DNA of 64,000 nucleotides from Anaerobacillus sp. CMMVII (GTDB taxonomy: Bacteria; Bacillota; Bacilli; Bacillales; Anaerobacillaceae). This document shows, one piece after another, positions 20,448-29,186 of this stretch. The stretch's first letter is position 1. Each line of letters starts with the position of its first letter. Under the pieces are notes generated by a model. The model ran no database searches. It was given only the letters and a program-made list of their open reading frames with translations, and had not been told where the DNA came from. The translations under genes and the position numbers were made by a program. The stretch is taken from assembly GCF_025377685.1 (NCBI RefSeq), contig NZ_JACEHK010000018.1, positions 58,800 through 122,799 on the forward strand. The letters run 5' to 3'.

Positions 20448-20749
20448 AAGTAATAAGCACTCTCCTTTTGAGATTAGGAAAAACATCAGAAAACCTAAGC
20501 GGGTCAAAAATGCCAGCAAAGCAAAAAGTTTCATAGTTTAAATCTAACTATAACAGTAAAACGCTTACTTTTAATTATATACTAAAAATAACAAATAGTG
20601 TTGTTATTTGCTAGTCCCCTTTTTTCACTATATTAAATATGATAAAATCAAGCAATAGAAAACTTACCTGTAATTTGTGATAAAATACATGAGGGTAATT
20701 ACTCTACTATTACTATAAATGAATAACTACGAAATAATATGTTTAATAT

Positions 20750-20880
20750 GGATTGAATTTCATAATCACCTTAACCGAGCTATATCAATCTAAATGTCGT
20801 TACGAATGGATTTTACGCAACTACATTTAGAACTTCGTAGCGAAAATAATGAATGATGAAATCATTAAATTGTTATTTCT
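20750..20880 (+). repeat. dispersed repeat family D
   Basis: Shares GAATTTCATA, ACCTTAACCGAGCTATATC and CTAAATGT-GTT-CGAATGG with an inverted copy at 62196-62301, and GCGAAAATAATGAATGATGA with 60262-60375. The copy ends about 20 nt before prfC. Between it and the med start (20448-20750) I see only AT-rich sequence. Confidence 0.65.
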
Positions 20881-20901
20881 TTAAGAAAGAGGCACAAATT
20901 T

Positions 20902-22497
20902 ATGAAACATAGTTATGAACAAGAGGTTCAATCAAGAAAAACCTTTGCCATTATTTCTCACCCTGATGCAGGGAAAACAACACTAACAGAGAAATTACTT
21001 TATTTTGGTGGGGCAATTCGAGAAGCTGGGACAGTCAAAGGAAGAAAAAATTCGAAGCATGCATTAAGTGATTGGATGGAAATTGAGAAACAACGCGGAA
21101 TTTCTGTAACAAGTTCGGTCATGGAATTTCACTATAACGATTACCATGTAAATATCTTAGATACACCTGGGCATGAAGATTTTAGTGAAGATACCTATCG
21201 CACACTTACAGCTGCGGATTCAGCAACGATGCTTATTGATGTTGCTAAAGGGGTAGAAGCTCAAACAATTAAGTTATTTAAGGTTTGTCGAATGCGAGGA
21301 ATCCCGATATTTACGTTCATTAATAAGTTAGATCGCCAAGGAAAAGATCCTTTTGAGCTCATGGAAGAACTCGAAGAAGTATTAGGGATTAGATCTTACC
21401 CAATGAACTGGCCAATAGGGATGGGGCAGGACTTCAAGGCTGTATTTGATCGAAGTAAAAATCGTCTAGAATTATATAATCATCAAAATCCGAGTAAAGT
21501 AGAAATTATTGAAATTAATGGCTATCTTGATCCGACCATTGATCAGGTCATCAATGATGAACCCTTAGTAAAGCAATTTAGGGAAGAAATGGAGCTTCTT
21601 GATGTAGCGGGAGATCAATTTGATTCAGAGCTTATTGACAGTGGTCAATTGACACCTATCTTTTTCGGTAGTGCTATCTCTAATTTTGGTGTCCAAACTT
21701 TCTTAAATCATTTTCTAGAAATGGCACCTTCTCCTACACCAAGAAAAAGTAATGAAGGCATCGTTGACCCTTTAGACTCTAAATTCTCAGGTTTCGTATT
21801 CAAAATTCAAGCGAACATGAACCCAGCACATCGTGATCGAATTGCTTTTTTAAGAATTACTTCAGGAATTTATAAAAAAGGCATGACCGTCAATCATGTG
21901 AGACTTGGTAAACCACTACGGTTAGCTCAGCCAACACAGTTTTTAGCACAAAGTAGAAGTTCAGTTGAGGAAGCGTACGCCGGAGACATTATTGGTTTAT
22001 TTGATCCAGGAACATTTCGCATCGGGGACACTCTCGTTGAAGATGGATCATTTGAATTTGATGAAATGCCTCATTTCTCACCCGAACACTTTTGTGCAAT
22101 TTCTGTAAAAGATGCCTTAAAGCATAAATCCTATGAAAAAGGTATTAGACAGCTAACAGAAGAAGGAGCAATTCAATTATTCCAGACGTATCAAAAGGTT
22201 ATTGAACAGCAAATTGTTGGGGTAGTTGGCGTTCTCCAATTTGAGGTCCTTGAACACCGTTTAAAGGCCGAATATAAAGTTGATATACGCCTTGATCGAC
22301 TTCCTTTTTCCTATGCAAGATGGGTGTCTGGTGAGAAAAAGGATCTTGAAGCGTTTGTTCGGACCCAACGTAATTTAGTTAAAGATCGTGACGATCGACT
22401 CGTAGTACTTTTTGAAAATGATTTCCAAATGAGAACTGCACAAGATAAATATCCAAACATTAAATTCTTCGAGAACTCATTTATAAAAGAAAGCTAG
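20902..22497 (+). CDS. prfC: peptide chain release factor 3
   Basis: Translational GTPase that removes RF1/RF2 from the ribosome after termination. 531 aa, full length. G1 SHPDAGKTT, switch GISVTSSVM, G3 DTPGHEDFSEDTYRTL and G4 NKLDR are all present; the C-terminal third carries the RF3-specific region ending FENSFIKES-like residues. Ribosome binding site AAAGAGG. Stands alone, ends at a hairpin with a U run, and faces the yjaV group. Confidence 0.95.
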   Translation: MKHSYEQEVQSRKTFAIISHPDAGKTTLTEKLLYFGGAIREAGTVKGRKNSKHALSDWMEIEKQRGISVTSSVMEFHYNDYHVNILDTPGHEDFSEDTYRTLTAADSATMLIDVAKGVEAQTIKLFKVCRMRGIPIFTFINKLDRQGKDPFELMEELEEVLGIRSYPMNWPIGMGQDFKAVFDRSKNRLELYNHQNPSKVEIIEINGYLDPTIDQVINDEPLVKQFREEMELLDVAGDQFDSELIDSGQLTPIFFGSAISNFGVQTFLNHFLEMAPSPTPRKSNEGIVDPLDSKFSGFVFKIQANMNPAHRDRIAFLRITSGIYKKGMTVNHVRLGKPLRLAQPTQFLAQSRSSVEEAYAGDIIGLFDPGTFRIGDTLVEDGSFEFDEMPHFSPEHFCAISVKDALKHKSYEKGIRQLTEEGAIQLFQTYQKVIEQQIVGVVGVLQFEVLEHRLKAEYKVDIRLDRLPFSYARWVSGEKKDLEAFVRTQRNLVKDRDDRLVVLFENDFQMRTAQDKYPNIKFFENSFIKES

Positions 22498-22519
22498 GTC
22501 ACTGACCTAGCTTTTTCTT
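22491..22519 (+). terminator. terminator of prfC
   Basis: 10-bp stem AAGCTAGGTC/GACCTAGCTT with a 3-nt loop, followed by TTTCTTTC. Confidence 0.88.
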
Positions 22520-22672
22520 TCTATATAAAATTTCTGCCACAAGGCCCCCCGCTATAGCTAAAACTACGCTTACTGGTTCACTTACTGAAAAAAGTTGCCT
22601 TGCTAATAAAAAAAGGATAATCGTTACAATCGTAAATATTGCTAGACCAATTACAATTTGCTTTGTTTTCAT
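22499..22672 (-). CDS. small membrane protein, 57 aa
   Basis: ATG behind TAGGAGAG at normal spacing. The product has two hydrophobic stretches (QIVIGLAIFTIVTIILFLLA and VSVVLAIAGGLVAEILY) and a basic end (RKKKLGQ), so probably two membrane helices. It lies 13 bp downstream of the epimerase gene on the same strand and its last codons are part of the prfC terminator palindrome. No family recognised. Confidence 0.55.
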   Translation of the reverse strand: MKTKQIVIGLAIFTIVTIILFLLARQLFSVSEPVSVVLAIAGGLVAEILYRKKKLGQ

Positions 22673-22685
22673 TAATCTCTCCTAA

Positions 22686-23606
22686 TTACTTAACATACAA
22701 ATGCTTATACCTTTGCATATGTTCTTTTTGTGCAGCTAAACCATCTTCCAAGTTTGTGGTGACTTTGAAACCTAACTGTGAGACAACTTTATCATTACTT
22801 ATTGATACTTGTAGTCTCTGGTCCGTTGGTATGATACTGAAGTCGTTACAAATGATCGCCTTTCCTCGATACCACTCATTTACTTTTCCACTAGCAATAT
22901 TATAGACTTCATTTTTACAATTTTCCTCTATTCCTGCTTTTACTAGTGTATCAAGAATATCATCAATATACAAAATATCTTCCGTCACTCGATCATCCTC
23001 AATTACTTTTGATGAATGAGTCATTTGCTCAACAATTAATTTGCTATATGTCATATCAATTCTCTGCCAAGGTCCATAAATTGTTGGTAGGCGGAATATT
23101 ACGTAAGGAACAGCAAATTCATTACATTTAGCCTTTATTAGTGATTCTGCCGCCATTTTTGTCAGACTATAAGGAGTATTTGGGTTTAAAGGAGTTCTTT
23201 CTGTTATTATTCCGGTTCTTTCACCGTATACTTGAGTTGAAGAAGTGAAGATGAGTTTTATCCTGTTAGCACAAGCGGCGATAATCTTACCTGTTACATC
23301 AACATTATCTTCTATTGTGGTTCTAAGGTCATTCCACTTTCGATCTTTACTCGTTGCTGCAGCAAGGTGGTAAACAACATTTATATCTGTAAATATTGCG
23401 TTCAAATCTACTTCTTCCAACTTTTCATTTAGAAAAGTAAACGAAGAGTTTCTTCCAAGCCATAGTAGTTTTTCTTCGTATAAATCAGTAAGGTTTTCTT
23501 CCACCATACCATCAATGCCAATAACTTCAAAGCCCTTTTCTAAAAGTCGTTGACATAAAGAAAAGCCGATAAAACCTAGGGCGCCAGTAACAATAATTTT
23601 ATTCAT
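22686..23606 (-). CDS. yjaV: NAD-dependent epimerase/dehydratase, YjaV-like
   Basis: An extended short-chain dehydrogenase of 306 aa. NAD-binding Rossmann motif GALGFIG at the N terminus, YHLAAATS, active-site serine region FTSSTQVYGE and the catalytic pair YSLTK. Resembles nucleotide-sugar epimerases, but the substrate is unknown. In B. subtilis yjaV lies between yjaU and med, matching this position. Followed by the 57-aa membrane protein. Confidence 0.75.
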   Translation of the reverse strand: MNKIIVTGALGFIGFSLCQRLLEKGFEVIGIDGMVEENLTDLYEEKLLWLGRNSSFTFLNEKLEEVDLNAIFTDINVVYHLAAATSKDRKWNDLRTTIEDNVDVTGKIIAACANRIKLIFTSSTQVYGERTGIITERTPLNPNTPYSLTKMAAESLIKAKCNEFAVPYVIFRLPTIYGPWQRIDMTYSKLIVEQMTHSSKVIEDDRVTEDILYIDDILDTLVKAGIEENCKNEVYNIASGKVNEWYRGKAIICNDFSIIPTDQRLQVSISNDKVVSQLGFKVTTNLEDGLAAQKEHMQRYKHLYVK

Positions 23607-23717
23607 ATTTTAACTCCCCCATTAGATTTCATTTATTATTCATATGAGGAAAAATGCCCAATTAGTACAGAGGCGACCCGTACAAGTTCCTCTCAGATTA
23701 TGCTTGAGATTATCAAA

Positions 23718-23759
23718 ATAAACACCTCCTCACTTCATACTAGTAGAGAAGGTGTTTAT
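23718..23759 (-). terminator. hairpin at the end of yjaU
   Basis: A 9-bp stem ATAAACACC/GGTGTTTAT that overlaps the yjaU stop codon, with a long inner loop. The T tract after it is weak. Confidence 0.5.
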
Positions 23760-24499
23760 AATTGCTGCTGATGCTTCTTTAGAAATTGAATAGTAGGTGT
23801 TGCTAATTCATGAAAAGGTTTTGATTTTAGATAAATTGAAACCTCGACACTTTTTTCATCCTTGTTACAGAATTGTTCGTATGGTCGAACATGACTTTGT
23901 AAAGAATAAGGAGTTGCATGCATGCAATGAATAATTTTCGTCGGGATTGGCATCCTTTGATAATTATGAATCACCATTTCCGAAATAATTTGTTCAAGTT
24001 CAATTTCCTCCAGATTATAGGCTTTCTTTAACTCTTTTAAGAAACGCTTATAAAATAGCTTATTACTTTTTTCTTGATCAAAGTAATCCTTTAAACTTAA
24101 ACATGGATTAATCATCACTACTGAGCGGATGGCATCTTTTAACTCGGGAATTAATTTCGCGGCTACTAATGCTCCCATCCCTTCAGAAATAATATGAACT
24201 TTTTTATTTAAAATTTCTTTCTTCATTACATCATCATAAAGTCTTTTAACATGTCTACAAGCTTCATCACTACCCCAATGTCTCCCGAATAAATTTGAAT
24301 AAACAAGCGTATAACCTGCTTGTTTTAACTCCTCAATAAACTTAGCTTGATCCGGACGCTGGTGCCAAGAACTTGTATTGTTTCGGACAAAATGATTTAC
24401 ATCTCCGATTATAATAATAGCAAAGCCATTCGGCCTGTTAGGCAAATGAATGACAGTCCACTCTTCTCCAACTAAGAAAAATCTCTCTCTAATCTTCAT
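23756..24499 (-). CDS. yjaU: alpha/beta-hydrolase, YjaU-like
   Basis: A 247-aa alpha/beta-hydrolase-type protein: YSNLFGRHWGSDEAC (oxyanion region), nucleophile elbow IISEGMGALVA with the serine, and a late histidine in PFHELATP. No signal peptide, so cytoplasmic. Substrate unknown. The frame runs 31 codons further upstream, but the ATG at 24499 follows a GAGGG site and begins MKIRERFFLVGEEW. Position between yjaV and yjzC follows B. subtilis. Confidence 0.7.
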   Translation of the reverse strand: MKIRERFFLVGEEWTVIHLPNRPNGFAIIIIGDVNHFVRNNTSSWHQRPDQAKFIEELKQAGYTLVYSNLFGRHWGSDEACRHVKRLYDDVMKKEILNKKVHIISEGMGALVAAKLIPELKDAIRSVVMINPCLSLKDYFDQEKSNKLFYKRFLKELKKAYNLEEIELEQIISEMVIHNYQRMPIPTKIIHCMHATPYSLQSHVRPYEQFCNKDEKSVEVSIYLKSKPFHELATPTIQFLKKHQQQL

Positions 24500-24635
24500 A
24501 GCAATCCCTCGCATAGTTACTTCTTTAATAATGTATGCAAGGACATTTTTTGTTTGTCTAGGGCAATGCCTATTTTTACAGAGATTGTTCAAATAACTAC
24601 AAATTACTCAAACAACGGCTTTATTGAGCAATATA

Positions 24636-24678
24636 GAAATGAGCTTTGAAACATGTTATTTGTTTCAAAGCTCATTTC
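24636..24678. other. 18-bp perfect inverted repeat
   Basis: GAAATGAGCTTTGAAACA and its exact complement separated by 7 nt, between yjzC and yjaU. There is no T run on either side, so it is not a standard intrinsic terminator; it could still stop or protect the yjzC transcript. Confidence 0.7.
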
Positions 24679-24722
24679 TCCTATTGGATCATTAATAAAA
24701 TACCATCTCGAATCCAGCAATA

Positions 24723-24908
24723 TTACCGTCCGAATTTACTTTTATATGTCCATTTTCGATTTTGATTACTTGTTTCAGGAAAAGAATCTCCAGCTTTAAG
24801 CTTTACACTTTTCGGATTTTGTACCATATCACCTGTTTCTCCAATTTCTACATAAATACCATTGTTAGGTGCTTTTTGACCGTGAGTAAATTGTCGACTT
24901 TGTCCCAT
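24723..24908 (-). CDS. yjzC: YjzC family protein
   Basis: A 61-aa protein beginning MGQSRQFTHGQKAPNNG and containing YVEIGETGDMVQNP and FPETSNQNRKWTYK, a close match to B. subtilis YjzC, a small conserved protein of unknown function. In B. subtilis it follows argF; here it is separated from argF by the 16-kb anaerobic island, which makes it the left border of that insertion. Confidence 0.9.
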   Translation of the reverse strand: MGQSRQFTHGQKAPNNGIYVEIGETGDMVQNPKSVKLKAGDSFPETSNQNRKWTYKSKFGR

Positions 24909-24995
24909 TTAAAGTGTCACTCCTTACAAATCTATATTAAGTTCTTTATTAATATGGATAATATCAGGAGAATTATTAAGGAACATTTAGCTAAC

Positions 24996-25715
24996 TCAGT
25001 TAAACATTCCTATAAGGACAACAAATATGATACTATTAGCGATTTCAATTAAGCCAATTTGAATCGGTTTATACCGCCGAGTTTTTGGCATAAACCAAGC
25101 CTTTAGTGTACTAATGAAAAAAGCTATCGCTACCATTGGCAAACCTAATAAAATAATAAATGGTATCATTATACCATGGAAAAAATGAGATTTCCATAGA
25201 AATTCCATGTTATCTCTTTCACGAATCAAGGTTTTTACATGAAAAACACTAGCTGTGAAAAAGATAATAGTAACTAACATAAGAATTAATGCTTTTCCTT
25301 CAACCGTTCCATTTCCAATGTAATAAGCAATTAATACTAAGAAAGACAATGCTGTAATAGCTGATAGATCATTAACAAATAATCGTTCTTTTTTCATTTT
25401 TGCAAAAACAATATTTAAAAGAAAAAATGGAATAATGAAGATACCGATCAGGATAATATTAGGTAACATATAAAGGATCGGCAATGTAAATAACAATCCT
25501 ATGGCAATATATATGATAAACGCAGGCACGACTTGTTTTTTCAGGGTTGGTTTTCTTATATATGCCAAAAATGGTCCTGAAGCAAAGTAAAACGCTAATA
25601 CACCCACAAAGAAAATCAAATGTGACAAAGTCACCTTACTTGCAAACATGCCGACTAAATAAGGCACAATTAACATCGCCCATGCTCCGTGTTCTCTTGG
25701 AATAAACCATTTCAT
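24996..25715 (-). CDS. ywiC: YwiC-like membrane protein
   Basis: A 239-aa integral membrane protein with about seven helices. The start MKWFIPREHGAWAMLIVPYLVG is diagnostic of the YwiC family, which is encoded in the nar/fnr region of B. subtilis. Function unknown, possibly linked to quinone or anaerobic membrane metabolism. First gene of the island next to yjzC. Start ATG after GCGAGGG. No Fnr-type promoter faces this gene; the box at 25824-25839 faces its divergent neighbour. Confidence 0.8.
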   Translation of the reverse strand: MKWFIPREHGAWAMLIVPYLVGMFASKVTLSHLIFFVGVLAFYFASGPFLAYIRKPTLKKQVVPAFIIYIAIGLLFTLPILYMLPNIILIGIFIIPFFLLNIVFAKMKKERLFVNDLSAITALSFLVLIAYYIGNGTVEGKALILMLVTIIFFTASVFHVKTLIRERDNMEFLWKSHFFHGIMIPFIILLGLPMVAIAFFISTLKAWFMPKTRRYKPIQIGLIEIANSIIFVVLIGMFN

Positions 25716-25823
25716 TTAAATCCCTCGCTTCTTAAGAGAAGTTTTAATTTATAACTTCATTTTACAGAAAAAATTTGTAACTCTAAGTGATTATTCTCAC
25801 ATAACCATAGCCTTTCACAGAAT

Positions 25824-25866
25824 TGTGATATTTTACACTGTGACAATATCGTTTTCTTGTTAAGAT
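25824..25866 (+). promoter_or_regulatory. Fnr-type class II promoter of the ArfM-like gene
   Basis: Box TGTGATATTTTACACT (25824-25839), two mismatches from TGTGA-N6-TCACT, and -10 TAAGAT at 25861-25866. The -10 begins 29.5 bp from the box centre, the -41.5 arrangement. A 160-nt leader follows that contains the end of a family C repeat. Confidence 0.6.
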
Positions 25867-26032
25867 CATTTTATGTTAAGGCTCTTTTCGTAAAACATTG
25901 TTGCTTTCAATAACTTACTGATTGTAGGTTAAAATAGATGCCAGCCATACTTGGTGGAATATCTAATCTTTTAATCGCAGAACAACAATCTGTGGAAATA
26001 CGCCTATATTAATAACCTAGGGGTTGATCTAT

Positions 26033-26572
26033 TTGTTACATGTAACGTTTTTGTATGACGGTAACCAGCCAGTCTTTGAGACATTACGAAGATTAAAGTT
26101 TAAATACGAGAACAATATTTATGTATTAACTGAATTAGGCTATAAAGCCACAATAAATCATGACTCAACAGCTAAAAAACTCCATTTAACATTTTCAAAA
26201 GAATTATCTTTTGAACAATACAAGCACTTGCATAAAATGATTAAATCAATAGCTGAAAATATTCACGCTACAGTTGATGATCATTTAGCATTAATGGGCT
26301 ATTTAGAAGATGGCAATGAAGCATACATTTACCATGGTTGGAATAAATGGATGCAGTTTTTAGAAGGCGCAAAACATGTGTCGATGGAAGGACAAAAAGT
26401 ACAAGTTTTTAATGAAACCCAACTGTTAGCTGAGGGGATTTTATTAGAGCTTGAAAAAGATGAAGACACTATTGATGAATTCAAAATTATTAAATGCACC
26501 ATAATCACTAAAACTGGTGAAAAGACACTTACAGGTGAGCATTTAAGAATTATTCCAACAGGGGAATTTTAA
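26033..26572 (+). CDS. unrecognised protein, ArfM-like by position
   Basis: A cytoplasmic protein of about 179 aa with no membrane helix and no motif I recognise; alternating beta strands and charged helices (LHVTFLYDGNQPVFETLRRL, LHLTFSKELSFEQYKHLHKM). B. subtilis arfM (ywiD), a modulator of anaerobic gene expression of similar length, sits beside ywiC near fnr and is Fnr-dependent. This gene has the same neighbour, a similar size and an Fnr-type promoter, so homology is a reasonable guess but not shown. Start: TTG at 26033 follows AGGGG with 9-nt spacing; TTG 26024 is an alternative. Confidence 0.55.
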   Translation: MLHVTFLYDGNQPVFETLRRLKFKYENNIYVLTELGYKATINHDSTAKKLHLTFSKELSFEQYKHLHKMIKSIAENIHATVDDHLALMGYLEDGNEAYIYHGWNKWMQFLEGAKHVSMEGQKVQVFNETQLLAEGILLELEKDEDTIDEFKIIKCTIITKTGEKTLTGEHLRIIPTGEF

Positions 26573-26645
26573 TTGTAATGTAGAGTGAGAAATCTAGAAT
26601 TTTAAGTATTTCTCTCTGCAATGCGTCGAGGCATTTTCTAAATTA

Positions 26646-26673
26646 AAAAGACATGAATGCATTCATGTCTTTT
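26646..26673. terminator. bidirectional terminator before fnr
   Basis: A 28-nt perfect palindrome, AAAAGACATGAATG and its complement, with A and T ends, between convergent genes. Confidence 0.85.
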
Positions 26674-26674
26674 C

Positions 26675-27384
26675 CTAGATCGTACATATTTCTACTGGAC
26701 AATCACCGCAATGTAAGTAGTCTTTTAAGAATTCAAGGTCTTTAATCGTAATAAACCCTTTATCAACAGTTATAACCTTGTCTTTTTTCAAGTCATTGAG
26801 CATCCGATTGATACTTTCTCTAGTAGTCCCTATATAATTGGCAATGTCTTGATTTGTTAATTGGACATTAATTAATATACCGTTTTCAGATTTAACTCCA
26901 TAAGAATTGCTAAAACGGATTAATGTTGAATAAAATGCACCTGTTTTTCCGCAGAGAATTAAATCACGGAATTTAGCTTGTGTTGATTGAGTATGCCTTG
27001 CAAACCACTTCATAAAAGCAACCGCAATCTCACCATTACGCCTAAAATTTCTTCAAGTGCTGGTCTTTCAAATTTAATTAAAACTGCGTCCTCAACGACC
27101 TCAGCTGTTACACTTATAGACATATCGTTAAATAAACCAACTTCACCTACAAGTTCATCTTTTTGCTTTAGATGAACACTGAACTCTTTTCCATCAGCAG
27201 TCATTTTACTTAGGCGTACTTTACCATCTCGAATTAAGAATACATTTTCTGGAAAGTCTCCTTCATAAAACAAATACGTTCCGCTCTTGGCAGTTATTTC
27301 TAAACCAATTGATAATAGCAGGTCTTGGTTTTCTTTTGATAACTCATTAAAGAAACGCTTCATTTCCAGCTCTTTCTTTTCCAT
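26675..27384 (-). pseudogene. fnr: Fnr, [4Fe-4S] oxygen-sensing regulator, frame-broken (1 shift)
   Basis: Global anaerobic activator of the Crp/Fnr family, 236 aa after restoring one base near 27040 (GGCGT). N-terminal cyclic-nucleotide-like beta barrel, dimerisation helix, helix-turn-helix LTNQDIANYIGTTRESINRML, and the C-terminal cluster C226-x2-C229-x4-C234 (CGDCPVEIC). This spacing is that of B. subtilis Fnr (C227, C230, C235), which binds a [4Fe-4S] cluster without oxygen. It is the last gene of the narK group and the obvious protein for the Fnr boxes described here. The start is the ATG at 27384 behind GAGAGG. Confidence 0.88.
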
Positions 27385-27578
27385 TAAGAAAACCTCTCTT
27401 CTTAAAAATTTTTCTATAAACATGGTATTAATTATTATATTAACACTATATCAATGTTACTTAAAGAAAAATAAATAAAGATATAGATATTATGTCTAAT
27501 TTGTGGACATATAGCTCCTAAAAGATTGTAACATGAAGTCACCTATAAGTAAAACTGAATAAATAACATCAAAGATAA

Positions 27579-27604
27579 AAAGGAGCTTACTATTAAGCTC
27601 CTTT
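27579..27604. terminator. terminator of narK2
   Basis: AAAGGAGCTTA/TAAGCTCCTTT, 11-bp stem with 4-nt loop overlapping the stop of the second narK-type gene; minus strand continues with TTTATC. Confidence 0.75.
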
Positions 27605-29094
27605 CATTTGTTTTCCTTCTAGATTGTTTCTTTGCTGAGCAATATCAACGCTAGATAATTGATATTCTTCACTATGAGAACCCTTTGGTTCATCTAAAAA
27701 CAACAGACAAAACAGGAAACTAAAAAACGCTCCTCCGGCTAAAATAAAGAAGAAGGTTTGTGGCGTAACAAGGGTAAAAATTGTTAAATAGACCACTGCT
27801 CCTACGTTTCCGTAAGCCCCTGCCATCCCTGAAATTTGTCCTGTGATTCGTTTCTTAATAAGTGGGATAACTGCAAATGTTGCCCCTTCTGCTCCTTGAA
27901 TGAACATTGAAGTTAATACAGTGACAAGAACTGCGAGAATTAAAGGCCACTCAGAATTTATCATTCCCATTCCAATAAGTCCCAACCCAATTCCAAACAT
28001 ATAGATAAGCATGACTCTTTTCGACTTGTCATTTTATCGGAAAGCCAACCACCGAAAGGCCTTGCAAATAAATTAACAAATGCAAATGATGAGGCAATTA
28101 ACCCTGCAGCTGTAGCCGTGAGACCGAATGTGGATAAAAAGAATAATGGCAACATTGAAACAATCGCTAATTCCGCTCCAAAGTTTGCAAAATATGTAGT
28201 GTTTAGTGCAGCAACATTTTTAAATTTATATTTATCATCTTCTGGTACACCAGCTCTTAAAATTGGTAAATTCACTCGTATAATTTGCAAAATCTGATAC
28301 ACTAAAACAACTATTAAAACTGCATAAATAATATACAAAGCTTGTTCGGAAAGGAAACCCAAATCTTTTAATCGCCACGAAAGCAATCCTAACGCACCAA
28401 CTAATGGGACTGTCCACATGATTAATTGTACCATATCGCTATAAGTACTTACTTCCATTGCCGCAGTTTTTCTTGGTTTTTGATAGATTTTCCCTTCTGG
28501 AGTGTCGCTCACAACAAACCAATAAATAATACCATAAATCAAGCAAGCTATACCACTGAAAGCGATCGCATAGCGCCAGCCATCGTCACCACCGAACATC
28601 GTTATAGCAACCCACGGCAGGACAATAGCAGCTGCAGCTGATCCGAAATTTCCCCACCCTGCATAAAAGCCTTCTGCAAAGCCTACACTCTTTGGAGGAA
28701 ACCATTCTGATACCATTCGAATACCTACTACAAAACTAGCACCAATTGAACTTAATAATAAACGTGAGATAAATAATTGCATCCATGTATCACCAAATGC
28801 AAACATAAATGTAGGAAACGCCATAACAATTAGCAAAATTGAAAAAACTCTTCTCGGACCATATTTATCGAGTAACATACCGATAACAATTCGAGCCGGA
28901 ATTGTTAATGCAACATTTATAATTGCCAGTGCTGCCATATGATCTTTAGTTAACCACCCTACTGACTCAACCATCGTTCCTGCAAGCGGTGCCATATTAA
29001 ACCAAGCAAAGAACGAAATAAAAAATGCAATCCATGTTAAGTGTAATGTTTTCGTACGCGAATTTTTAAAGTGGAACAATTCTCTACTTGTCAT
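27593..29094 (-). pseudogene. NarK-type MFS nitrate/nitrite transporter, frame-broken (1 shift)
   Basis: Major-facilitator protein of about 500 aa with 12 helices after one base is restored in an A4 run (28018-28021, SDKMTSRK-R-VMLIYMFG). The signatures MLLDKYGPRR (loop 2-3), YAGWGNFGSAAA (nitrate signature helix 5) and ARPFGGWLSDKM are typical of NarK nitrate/nitrite porters. It probably imports nitrate or exports nitrite in the cytoplasmic membrane. It lies 92 nt downstream of the other narK-type gene. The ATG at 29094 has GGAGG at 10 nt. Confidence 0.85.
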
Positions 29095-29130
29095 TGCATT
29101 CAATCCTCCATCAAAAGGATAATAATATGT

Positions 29131-29167
29131 AACTATTCTTCCACCTACTGATGATAGAAGAATAGTT
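29131..29167. other. intercistronic hairpin between the two narK-type genes
   Basis: AACTATTCTTC/GAAGAATAGTT, 11-bp stem with 15-nt loop. On the minus (coding) strand it is not followed by a T run, so partial termination or mRNA processing between the two genes is more likely than full stop. Confidence 0.55.
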
Positions 29168-29186
29168 TTTAATAGACTTATTTAAC

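Noticed and set aside
25790..25840. Fnr box at 25824 as promoter of ywiC
   Set aside because: On the minus strand no -10 exists at the right distance (ATGTGA), whereas the plus strand has TAAGAT exactly placed.
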